The notes under the pieces were generated by a model. The model did no database searches. It had not been told where the DNA came from and saw nothing but the letters and a program-made list of their open reading frames with translations. Shown in pieces: positions 1 to 7,476 of a stretch of DNA of 38,817 nucleotides (position 1 is the stretch's first letter; each line of letters opens with the position of its first letter). Both the position numbers and the translations under genes were made by a program. Source of the stretch: Egerieenecus sp048201975 (GTDB lineage: Bacteria; Bacillota; Clostridia; Christensenellales; Aristaeellaceae); the NCBI GenBank assembly GCA_048201975.1, contig DBFBGQ010000110.1:1-38817 (forward strand). Reading direction: 5' to 3'.

Positions 1-1168
1 CCTCCGTCAGGCGCTGGGCCAGGCGGGCGCGGAAACCCGGGGAGCAGCTTTCCAGCAGGCGCAGGTTTTCGCCCAGAGCAGCCAGGGCCTCCTCCTCCGC
101 CGGATCGCCGGTGGCGCTGAGCAGCAGTTCTCCATCCTCCCGGGCGAAGGGCGTCCCCTGCCAGCACCATAGGGTTTGCCGGGCGGCGTCCCCGGCGGGG
201 GGCAGGGGCGCGCCCTGGGGCAGGAAGCAGCGGATCAGCGGGTTGCTCTCCAGGGCTTCCTCCTCCAGCTTTTCCTCCCGGCAGGCAATGCCGGGGAAGT
301 CAATTTCATGGCGCAGGGCGTACACGGCCTTCACCCGCGTTTCCAGCGCCCGCAGGGCCGCAGGATCCTCCGCGGCCACGGCCTGGCAGCTCTCCCGGTG
401 GCCCAGGCGCAGATCCTCCAGGAAGCGCCGCAGGGGAGCCACCAGCCGCGCCTGGGGGTCGTACAGGCCGCTGCCTTCCGTCTCGTTCAGGCGGATGAGC
501 AGCCGCAGCTGCGCGGCCAGGCGCGCCCGCTCCGTGGCGGGGAGGCAATCGCAGGAGTCCAGGAAGCCGCCGCGGTGAAGGTCGTACCAGCGGACGGGGG
601 CGGGCAGCACGCCGGTGAGATCGCCGGGATCGGCGGCGGGGGTGATCAGCGCGCCCCGGGAAACCAGCGCCAGGGGATGCATTTCCTCCTCGCCGGGGGC
701 GCGCAGGGCGAAAAGCCGCAGGCCTTCCTCCCGCCGCTGGGGGCTCAGCGCGTTGCGCACCGAAGCGGTGAAGGCGTCCTGCGCCTCCGTCAGGTCCTCC
801 AGGGACAGCGTGGGCCAGGAGTCGTTCTTCTCCCAGCCGTCCCAGAGCAGCAGCAGGGCCAGCACGCCGCGCCATGCATCCAGGGCGGAGGCGTCCGCCT
901 CCGGGGGCAGGCGCAGCAGCCGGCGGGTCATCTGCTCGGCGGCCAGTACGTCAGGGATGGCGAAGGCCACCTCCGTTTCCCCCAGGGCGTCCAGATGCAG
1001 GGCGAAGTCCTCCAGCCACCGCTGGGGCTGCGCGCCCCCGTCGGTGACGATGCCCGCCTGGGTGTGCAGTCCGGGATCGAAGCCCTCGGCCTGCCGGGGC
1101 AGAAAGGTGAGGTAGGGGGTCCGGGCGTCCGCCAGGCGCTTGGTCTCCCGGGAATCCTTGTCGCTCAT
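1..1168 (-). CDS. Unknown protein, last gene seen of the tubulin-like operon (3' end outside window)
   Basis: I do not recognise this protein. The start ATG (1166-1168) overlaps the TGA of the upstream tubulin-like gene (1165-1167), so the two are translationally coupled. It stays open for 389 codons to the window edge, so its C-terminus is missing. The N-terminus reads MSDKDSRETKRLADAR. The visible part has no signal peptide and no convincing membrane helix; it is a charged, Leu/Ala/Glu/Arg-rich, probably cytoplasmic and mostly helical protein, with an acidic stretch near residues 300-310. Its position directly after the GTPase suggests a partner or regulator of the filament. That is inference from gene order only. 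Confidence 0.75.
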   Translation of the reverse strand, partial: MSDKDSRETKRLADARTPYLTFLPRQAEGFDPGLHTQAGIVTDGGAQPQRWLEDFALHLDALGETEVAFAIPDVLAAEQMTRRLLRLPPEADASALDAWRGVLALLLLWDGWEKNDSWPTLSLEDLTEAQDAFTASVRNALSPQRREEGLRLFALRAPGEEEMHPLALVSRGALITPAADPGDLTGVLPAPVRWYDLHRGGFLDSCDCLPATERARLAAQLRLLIRLNETEGSGLYDPQARLVAPLRRFLEDLRLGHRESCQAVAAEDPAALRALETRVKAVYALRHEIDFPGIACREEKLEEEALESNPLIRCFLPQGAPLPPAGDAARQTLWCWQGTPFAREDGELLLSATGDPAEEEALAALGENLRLLESCSPGFRARLAQRLTE

Positions 1169-3267
1169 GCTTTTCCCTCCTGCAGTGCGTTTTCGATGGT
1201 CTGGGCCAGCAGCAGCGCCAGGGGCGAGAGGCGTTTGTTCCAGCCCGCGCCGCTGCCCAACCGGGCCATCAGGCGGGGCAGGGTGACGGGATCGGGGGCC
1301 GGAAGGCTTACCAGCGCGGGGAAGGACTTCTCCAGCGCCTTGAGCTCCCGCGCATTAGGGGGCGTATCCCCGGCGTACAGCGCCGTAAGGCGCTGCAGGG
1401 CGGCGGGGTCGAACAGCTCGTTCAGGGGTAGTCCGGCGTCCGCGTCATAGGAGGGGGCCAGCGCGGCGTAGCGCTCCCGGGCCTCGGGGGTCAGGTTGCT
1501 CTCCAGCCAGGCCTCCCGCGCGGCATAAATGTCCGCCCGGCGGTTCTCCTTCCACAGCAGCTCCCGGGCGCGGGCCAGGGCCTGGGCGTCCTTTTTTCCG
1601 GCGGGGGCGCGCTCCAGCTCCTCCAGGGAAGCCTGGAGGGTCCTGGCGGAGGCCCGGGCCCGCTCCTGCCCCCGGCGGGCGTCCGCCCGCAGCTGCTCCA
1701 GGGTCTGCAGGCGGAAGGCGCCGCCGGTGCGCTTGTCCAGCCCCTCCTGCCGGGCGGCCAGGGCGCGGAGCTTCTCCTCCTGCTCTCGCAGGGGGCGGCG
1801 GAGGGCCTCGTCGCCCTCCTGGTCCTGGGTGCGGCTGACCCGGCTTTCCCGCACCTTCTGCTCGGTGAGCTGAGCGGCCAGGGCGTGCCGGGCGGCCTCC
1901 TCCATCTGGGCGCGGAGGTTTTCCTGGCTGTCCAGGGCGGCCTGCTCCAGGGCGCGGCCGTGGCGCAGCTGGGGGGGCAGGTTGGCGGCGGTTTCACCCA
2001 TCCAGCGGACGAAGCCCTGCAGGCAGGCGTCCACCTCCTCCGCCTGGCGGGCCATGCGCTCCAGCTCCTCCTGGGGCATGCGGCCCAGGCGGCGGAAATT
2101 GGCCGCATACCAGCCCGGGACCCGGCAGCCCAGGCGGCGGCGTCTGGTCAGGCGGCGGCGCAGCTCGGGGTACAGCTCCGCTCGCCAGACCAGGGCGGTT
2201 TTCATCAGCCCGCCGTAGGCCCGGCGGTAGGCCGCGCCCTGGCTGTCAAAGCTCTCCCAGCTCAGGCGGGCGGAGGCGGTTTGATAGTAATAGCAGTTGA
2301 TGTGGGCGCCTTCCTTCTCCCGGTAGTCGGTATCCAGAAAGCGCTGGATGCAGCGCGCGGCCAGCCACTCCAGCAGGTGGGCGTCGTTGCGCTGGCTCTG
2401 GGAGCCGGTGGAGTAGTTGCCCGCGGTGACAAAATGCGACTGCGGCATGCCCAGCAGGAATACCGCGTCGTACAGCCCCCTCTTGTCCGACAGCCCCTGA
2501 CGGATCAGTCCCTCCATGCCGTAGTAGCTCAGGGCGGTCTTGGCCTTGACCAGGAACTGGTCCGAGGTCACGGTGATCTCTTCCTCCCCGGCTTCCGCGG
2601 GGGGCACGTGGTAGTAGGGCAGCATCAGCGCCGCGCCCATTTCCAGCTGGTCCCGCCAGGGGGCGAAGCGCTCCCGCAGGGTTCGGGAGAGCACCGGTAT
2701 GCCCGCCGCCCCCGTGCCGCCGAAGATGGAGCCGCACAGCAGCACCTTCACCCGCTCCCCGCTTTCAAGGGCTGCGCGGATCTCCTCAAGCAGCTCCATG
2801 AGCTCGTCCGCCTTGCCCTGGGCGGCGTTTTCCTCCAGGCGGGCCACCAGGTCGGAGAAGAAGAGCACGCCCAGGTCCGGGTGCCCGCGGAATCCTTCGC
2901 TGTATTGCAACGCGGCCTCGGCGGAGGTAAACAGCGTCCGGGCCAGCAGCCGGCCCTGGCGCAGGCTTTCGGTCTGGCTGCGCACGGATTGGCTGCGGCG
3001 GCTCATGTCCATGTTCCACTGCCGTAGCCGCAGGGGCGTGCGGAAGCCGCGGTAAGCATAGGGCAGGGAGGACAACAGCTGCCGGGTCGCCTCGTAGTGG
3101 GCGCAGGCCTGCATGGCCCGGGTGGTGTTGCCGCAGGAGGCGTCCACGTCCACGCTGAGCATGCGCAGCTCTTCGGAGGCGTCCAGCGCTCCGGCCGCGG
3201 CGGCCCATACCACCCCCTCCAGGATCTTGTTGCCCGTGCCGCCCACGGCCAGCAGGTATTGCTTCAT
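1165..3267 (-). CDS. Tubulin/FtsZ-like GTPase (Tubulin_2-like family)
   Basis: A 700-residue protein, about twice the length of FtsZ, whose first 320 residues carry the marks of the tubulin superfamily. The N-terminal nucleotide loop is AVGGTGNKI (residues 7-15). The glycine-rich phosphate-binding loop is GSIFGGTGAAG (179-189). A T7-like segment NDAHLLEWLAA lies at 294-304, where Glu300 could be the catalytic acid. The C-terminal half, roughly residues 430-620, is charged and helical with probable coiled coils, which FtsZ lacks. No membrane helix is seen. The start at MKQYLLAV is set by a GGAGGGG site; a longer reading upstream would run into the preceding gene. Divergent FtsZ/tubulin families of this sort (Pfam Tubulin_2; FtsZL1/FtsZL2 of comparative genomics) have been proposed to act in membrane remodelling rather than division. 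It probably works with the membrane and secreted proteins encoded just upstream. Confidence 0.8.
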   Translation of the reverse strand: MKQYLLAVGGTGNKILEGVVWAAAAGALDASEELRMLSVDVDASCGNTTRAMQACAHYEATRQLLSSLPYAYRGFRTPLRLRQWNMDMSRRSQSVRSQTESLRQGRLLARTLFTSAEAALQYSEGFRGHPDLGVLFFSDLVARLEENAAQGKADELMELLEEIRAALESGERVKVLLCGSIFGGTGAAGIPVLSRTLRERFAPWRDQLEMGAALMLPYYHVPPAEAGEEEITVTSDQFLVKAKTALSYYGMEGLIRQGLSDKRGLYDAVFLLGMPQSHFVTAGNYSTGSQSQRNDAHLLEWLAARCIQRFLDTDYREKEGAHINCYYYQTASARLSWESFDSQGAAYRRAYGGLMKTALVWRAELYPELRRRLTRRRRLGCRVPGWYAANFRRLGRMPQEELERMARQAEEVDACLQGFVRWMGETAANLPPQLRHGRALEQAALDSQENLRAQMEEAARHALAAQLTEQKVRESRVSRTQDQEGDEALRRPLREQEEKLRALAARQEGLDKRTGGAFRLQTLEQLRADARRGQERARASARTLQASLEELERAPAGKKDAQALARARELLWKENRRADIYAAREAWLESNLTPEARERYAALAPSYDADAGLPLNELFDPAALQRLTALYAGDTPPNARELKALEKSFPALVSLPAPDPVTLPRLMARLGSGAGWNKRLSPLALLLAQTIENALQEGKA

Positions 3268-3283
3268 CTCGGCCCCTCCTTCC

Positions 3284-3895
3284 TTACAGCCGGCGGAACG
3301 CGCCCCGGCGGGCACAGTATGCCGCGGGCGCGCCCAGGCGGCGCAGGGGAATGCTCGCCAGCCATGCCAGGGGATAGCACCCCAGGGCGCACAGGTAATC
3401 CCAGCGGGTGCGCCCCACCACATATTGCAGCCCGTAGCGCCAACACAGCCAGGCCAGCCCCGCCTCCGCCAGCAGCACCAAAAGCCCGGTGATCCGGCAG
3501 GTGTGCAGCGCCCGCCGGGCCTGACGCCCGTAGGGCAGTGCATGCCGCTTCAGGTGAAGCCGCCAGCACAGCACCAGCACATACATCCCCAGAATGCCGG
3601 CGGCCTGGGCGGCCAGCAGCGCCCGCCGCCACAGGTTGTCCCGCAGGTCATAGGCGCGCGTCCGGGCCTCAGGGGTCATCTCCCCGGTCAGGGCGGCTTC
3701 CTCCTGCTCCTGGGCGGTGGCGATATAGGGCAGCGCCTCCGGGGGCGCGGTCCGGGCCAGGTAGCGGGGATAGATCTCCCCCAGGGCAAACAGCAGCCAA
3801 GCGGCCAACAGCCCCAGGCAGCACAGGTCCATCAGCGCCACCTTCCAGGCCCGGCGGGCCCGGGCGCGGGGCAGAGGCTTGCGTTCCATGGTCAT
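3284..3895 (-). CDS. Four-helix integral membrane protein of the tubulin-like operon
   Basis: A 203-residue protein of no family I recognise. It has a short basic N-terminus (MTMERKPLPRARARRAWK) and four hydrophobic segments at about residues 20-41, 91-112, 131-153 and 165-185. Between helices 1 and 2 lies an acidic loop of about 45 residues. The N-terminus is probably cytoplasmic, which would put the acidic loop outside. The start ATG (3893-3895) overlaps the TGA of the secreted-protein gene upstream. The gene ends 16 bases before the start of the tubulin-like GTPase. A natural role would be to connect the cytoplasmic filament to the extracytoplasmic partner; this is inferred from topology and order. 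Confidence 0.8.
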   Translation of the reverse strand: MTMERKPLPRARARRAWKVALMDLCCLGLLAAWLLFALGEIYPRYLARTAPPEALPYIATAQEQEEAALTGEMTPEARTRAYDLRDNLWRRALLAAQAAGILGMYVLVLCWRLHLKRHALPYGRQARRALHTCRITGLLVLLAEAGLAWLCWRYGLQYVVGRTRWDYLCALGCYPLAWLASIPLRRLGAPAAYCARRGAFRRL

Positions 3896-5925
3896 GGCGA
3901 TACCTCCCCGGTCGATTCCATGTCGCAGAAGATGGTCACATCCACCTGGGCCAGGGGCGTTTCCACCTGCAATGCGCCCTGGCGCAGGCGGCCCAGCAGC
4001 TCCCCGGCCTCCAGCAGGCGGAATACCGGCGGAATGTTGGGCGTCATGCCCAGGGTCTTGTTGTTGTTGCCGTCGCACCAGGCGTGGCGCAGCGACCCCG
4101 CAAGCTCCCGCCGGGTCTGCGCTCCGGCGTCGTGCAGGGCTTGCGGCAGCGCCAACCATTCCTCCGGGATGCGCTCGCCATAGTCATAGTCCCACTTGCC
4201 CGCCGACGCATCCCCCTCCGGGCCGTTGTCCGCCAGCCAGCTCAGCCCCGCAGGCGCCTCCCAGGCCCCGGCGGGGATGCTCAGCGTCAGGCGCAGGGTG
4301 CGCCAGCCGGGGGTCAGCGACCCGCCGTCCAGGCGCAGGGTCAGCACCGCCTCTCCGGCGGCCTCGTCCCAGGTGGCCTCCAGGGAGGCGCCCTCCAGGG
4401 AGGTCAGGGGCGCGAAGGCATAGAGGGTATCCCGGTAGAGGGTATACTGCACCCCGGCCTGCTCCAGCGCCGCCCTCTGCCCGGCGGTGTTGGGCAGCGT
4501 TTCCTGCAGGGTCAGGCTTCCGGCCAATTCCAGGGACGCGCCCCGTGCCAGGGCGGTTCCGTCCAGCGCCAGGGATTGGGACACGGGGAAGCGCCAGGTG
4601 AGCGTCTGGTCGGCATACCGTCCGTTTTCCATGGCCAGGGTCAGGGTTTGGGTCAGGTCCGCGGCCTGTCCGTTGCGCGCGGTGGATGCGGCGGCGGTCT
4701 GCACGGCCTGCGATTGTACCGTGGGGAAATCCTCCCGCACATAGGCAAAGGTGCAGGTGGAGCGCATGATTTTCTCATCCTGATAAAAATAGTTCACGCC
4801 CGTGGCAGGCCGGTCGCTGGATTGGTAGCCCCGCACCTGGGCGAAGGTTTCCCCGGCGAAGAGCTCCTCCAGCCGCTGAGCGGTCTCCTCCACCTCGCTT
4901 CGCGGGCCCAGCAGGAGCAGCAGCATGCAGCGGGGCATGGCGCACTCCTGCCATTTCTCGCTGCTGTCCCGGGAGATGCGCCCCCATTGCAGCGCTTCGG
5001 CGGGCTCCTCCCAGGCGAAGGAGGTGATCGCCCCCACATAGTCCAGCCGCAGGGCGAACACGGTCAGCGCCGTGTCTCCCCCCGCAAAGATGCCCCGCTC
5101 CGCCAGCACCGCGGCGTAGGGGTCGGTCAGCCGGCCGTCTTCTACGGCGTTCAGGCTGCCCAGGCTCCAGGTGTCCAGGGTGATCAAATTCAGGTGGGTG
5201 GGGTCCAGGTACCGCAGGGCGGTGAGCAGGTGGGAGCCGCCCTCCTCCCGGCAGACCAGGGCGGAGGCGTCCCCCGCCTGCTGCAGGGCCAGCCCTTCCT
5301 GCTGCGCGGCCAGCAGCGCCGCCTCCAGGTCGGGATTTTCCAGCGCCACCTGATCCGCCCGGGCGGCGGAGGACGAGCCGGGAGCGTAGAAATTTTCCGG
5401 CGAGGGCAGCACCATCTCGGTGAAGGTCGAAGCCTGGGCCTGGGTGGCCCAGGTACGCAGATCCCGCTGCAGGGAGGCGAAGTCCTCCGCGGTGTCCGCC
5501 TCCAGGCCGTGCCGGGCCAACAGCTCCGGGGAAAACAGCCCGTCGTCGTAGCGGAGCACCCGCACCTGGCTGCGCTGGGGGCCCAGCAGCTCCGGCAGGG
5601 CGGACAGCAGGTCCAGGTACCAGCCGTGGAACTCCCGGCGGCTCTCCTGCCACAGGTAATGGAAGCCGCCCCGGTAATATTTCGCGCTGTCCCCGGTGGG
5701 ATACAGCGTGTCGGGAATCAGGTTGATTCCGCCTGCGTTGGGGGTTGCGTCCATCCACAGGTCCAGGGGAATCACCCGATCGCCATCCTCCGCGCGCTGA
5801 GCCGCCTCCTGCTGGGGCGCGGCGGGAGCCGTATAGCGCAGCGTGCCCAGGTCGGGGGCCGCCAGGGCAGGGAGCGCGGCCAGGCACAGGAAACACATCA
5901 GCCCGGCCAACCAGCGGAGCTTCAT
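3892..5925 (-). CDS. Secreted protein with possible degenerate von Willebrand A-like domain
   Basis: A 677-residue exported protein and the first gene of the operon. It has a clear signal peptide (residues 1-23, ending ALPALAA), no lipobox and no C-terminal anchor. After the signal comes VIPLDLWMDATPN (51-63), a hydrophobic strand ending in D-A-T-P-N. This resembles the strand and DxSxS metal site (MIDAS) that open a vWA domain, with Thr and Asn in place of the serines. Residues from about 410 to the end look beta-rich, with alternating hydrophobic strands. The vWA reading is tentative: the first metal-site loop is only approximate and I could not place the later ones. The start at 5925 has a GGAGG site seven bases upstream; longer readings extend through the divergent promoter region. 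vWA partners are known beside FtsZ-like proteins, which is what raised this possibility. Confidence 0.65.
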   Translation of the reverse strand: MKLRWLAGLMCFLCLAALPALAAPDLGTLRYTAPAAPQQEAAQRAEDGDRVIPLDLWMDATPNAGGINLIPDTLYPTGDSAKYYRGGFHYLWQESRREFHGWYLDLLSALPELLGPQRSQVRVLRYDDGLFSPELLARHGLEADTAEDFASLQRDLRTWATQAQASTFTEMVLPSPENFYAPGSSSAARADQVALENPDLEAALLAAQQEGLALQQAGDASALVCREEGGSHLLTALRYLDPTHLNLITLDTWSLGSLNAVEDGRLTDPYAAVLAERGIFAGGDTALTVFALRLDYVGAITSFAWEEPAEALQWGRISRDSSEKWQECAMPRCMLLLLLGPRSEVEETAQRLEELFAGETFAQVRGYQSSDRPATGVNYFYQDEKIMRSTCTFAYVREDFPTVQSQAVQTAAASTARNGQAADLTQTLTLAMENGRYADQTLTWRFPVSQSLALDGTALARGASLELAGSLTLQETLPNTAGQRAALEQAGVQYTLYRDTLYAFAPLTSLEGASLEATWDEAAGEAVLTLRLDGGSLTPGWRTLRLTLSIPAGAWEAPAGLSWLADNGPEGDASAGKWDYDYGERIPEEWLALPQALHDAGAQTRRELAGSLRHAWCDGNNNKTLGMTPNIPPVFRLLEAGELLGRLRQGALQVETPLAQVDVTIFCDMESTGEVSP

Positions 5926-6160
5926 GGCGTTGCCTCCTTCCAAAGTGCGTGAAAAAAGCGTGCGTAAACCTGAGACCGGAAGACGCCGTGGCGCTTCCGG
6001 CCCACAGGGGAATGGTAATTCTTTCGCGTTTTCCCGGCAAATCCCTGCCGCCGGGCGGCGAGTTGCCCTGGCCCAGGGGAAATTTCCCCGCCGGCAGCGT
6101 TTTTTCCCCCATGGCGTGGTATACTGAAAGCCGAAAGCAATCAACAAAGGAGGACCGCCC

Positions 6161-7147
6161 ATGTGCACCAGCATCGCCTTTGCCAAGCCCGCGCTGTTCG
6201 GGCGCAACCTGGATCTGGAATACGCCTTTGGGGAGCAGGTGGCGGTTACGCCCCGCAACCGTCCCTTCCGCTTCCACCGCCTGCCGGAGATGTCCCGGCA
6301 TCTGGCCTTGATCGGCATGGCCACGGTGGCGGAGGGAACGGCGCTGTACGCCGAGGCTGTTAATGAAAAGGGCCTGTACATGGCCGGGCTGAACTTCCCC
6401 GGCAACGCTCACTATTTTGACCAGGACGTCCCGCAAAAGGAAATGGTAGCGCCCTACGAACTGATCCCCCTGGTGCTGGGGCAGTGCGAAAACCTGACCC
6501 AGGCGCGGAAGGTGCTGGAGCGGATCGCCCTGGCGGCCATTCCCTTTGGGCCGGGATATCCCCTGGCGCCCCTGCACTGGCACCTGGCCGACGCCACCGG
6601 CTTCCTGGTGGCCGAGCCCATGGCCGACGGCCTGAAGCTGTACGAGGACCCGGCGGGGGTGATGACCAACAACCCGCCCTTTCCCTTTCAGCTGCAAAAC
6701 CTGGCCAATTACCAGCACCTTTCCCCCCGTCCCCCGGAGAATCGCTTCGCCCCCGGTTTGCCGCTGGCGCCCTATGGCCAGGGCATGGGCGCGCTGGGCC
6801 TGCCCGGGGACGCCTCCCCCATGTCCCGCTTCGTGCGCGCGGCTTTCCTGCGGGGCAACGCCCATTTCACCGGTCAGGCGCTCAGCGACGTGACCCAGTT
6901 CTTCCATATTCTGGAGGCCGTGGCCATGGTGCGGGGCAGCGTCGTCACCCCGGAGGGCAAACTGGATATGACCACCTACGCTTGCTGCGTGGACGCGGCC
7001 CGGGGAATCTACTACTACAAGACCTATGAGAACTGCCAGATCAGCGCGGTGCATCTGTTCGGGGAGGATCTGGAGAGCGGGGAGCTCTCCTGCTTCCCCC
7101 TGGCCCGGGAACCACAGGTGTTCGTCCATCCTCCGGCCCGCCACTAA
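6161..7147 (+). CDS. Choloylglycine hydrolase / penicillin V acylase family amidase
   Basis: A 328-residue N-terminal-nucleophile hydrolase that cleaves linear amide bonds, such as those in conjugated bile salts, penicillin V or acyl-homoserine lactones. Met-Cys begins the protein, so Cys2 becomes the nucleophile after Met removal. The other family residues are in place: Arg15 and Asp18 (FGRNLD), Asn78 (AGLNFP), Asn170/171 (MTNNPP) and Arg223 (SRFVRA). Length and spacing match Clostridium-type bile salt hydrolases, and there is no signal peptide, so the enzyme is cytoplasmic. The start follows AAAGGAGG. It is transcribed divergently from the tubulin-like operon; a possible -10 (TATACT, 6120-6125) lies in the shared spacer, without a good -35. 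Substrate cannot be told from sequence alone; bile salt hydrolase and penicillin acylase are both open. Confidence 0.9.
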   Translation: MCTSIAFAKPALFGRNLDLEYAFGEQVAVTPRNRPFRFHRLPEMSRHLALIGMATVAEGTALYAEAVNEKGLYMAGLNFPGNAHYFDQDVPQKEMVAPYELIPLVLGQCENLTQARKVLERIALAAIPFGPGYPLAPLHWHLADATGFLVAEPMADGLKLYEDPAGVMTNNPPFPFQLQNLANYQHLSPRPPENRFAPGLPLAPYGQGMGALGLPGDASPMSRFVRAAFLRGNAHFTGQALSDVTQFFHILEAVAMVRGSVVTPEGKLDMTTYACCVDAARGIYYYKTYENCQISAVHLFGEDLESGELSCFPLAREPQVFVHPPARH

Positions 7148-7311
7148 TCGGGAACCTGGAGGGCTTCACCGCTGCGGAGGCGACCAATGGGCTTTCTTGA
7201 CGCTCTTTGGAAACCTTCGGGTCCCATACGTGTTGCATCTTTTGCAAGTTAGGAAATAGCAAATTTCATTTTTTCGTGCTTGTGTAAAAAACATGCTTTT
7301 TTCAGCAGCCT

Positions 7312-7348
7312 GAGCCGGTTCCCAGCCTTGCCGGGAGCCGGCTCTTTT
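7312..7348 (+). terminator. Intrinsic terminator after the amidase gene
   Basis: A 12-base-pair stem with one G-T pair (arms 7312-7323 and 7333-7344), a 9-base loop and four T residues. It lies 165 bases after the amidase stop and just before the SOS promoter, and so separates the two units. Confidence 0.8.
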
Positions 7349-7361
7349 ACCAGAGAAATTG

Positions 7362-7375
7362 CGAACATATTTTCC
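7362..7375. promoter_or_regulatory. LexA (SOS) box 1
   Basis: CGAACATATTTTCC matches 12 of 14 positions of the Bacillus-type LexA site CGAACRNRYGTTCG. It lies nine bases upstream of the -35 of the Y-polymerase promoter. Confidence 0.75.
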
Positions 7376-7383
7376 CATATTCC

Positions 7384-7413
7384 TTGACAGGCGCCTTTGC
7401 AGCGTGCTAAACT
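7384..7413 (+). promoter_or_regulatory. Sigma-A promoter of the SOS operon
   Basis: A perfect -35 TTGACA (7384-7389) and a -10-like TAAACT (7408-7413) are separated by 18 bases. LexA boxes lie on both sides, so bound repressor would cover the polymerase site and the start of transcription. Confidence 0.7.
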
Positions 7414-7420
7414 GTATTAG

Positions 7421-7434
7421 CGAACACATTTTCG
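7421..7434. promoter_or_regulatory. LexA (SOS) box 2
   Basis: CGAACACATTTTCG matches 13 of 14 positions of the Bacillus-type LexA consensus. It starts seven bases after the -10, over the expected transcription start. Its centre is 59 bases from that of box 1, and both boxes have T where the consensus has G at position 10. Confidence 0.8.
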
Positions 7435-7476
7435 TATATTTGGCAAAAGGCCGAAAAAGCAAGGAAGTGACGCGCC

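Noticed and set aside
3538..5952. Open frame of about 800 codons on the plus strand opposite the secreted protein of the tubulin-like operon
   Set aside because: It is antisense to a gene with signal peptide and ribosome site; its composition is typical of a shadow frame in GC-rich DNA.
4775..7144. Long minus-strand frame crossing from the amidase gene into the secreted protein gene
   Set aside because: It is antisense to the amidase gene, with its conserved active-site residues, and out of frame with the secreted protein; it crosses the divergent promoter region.
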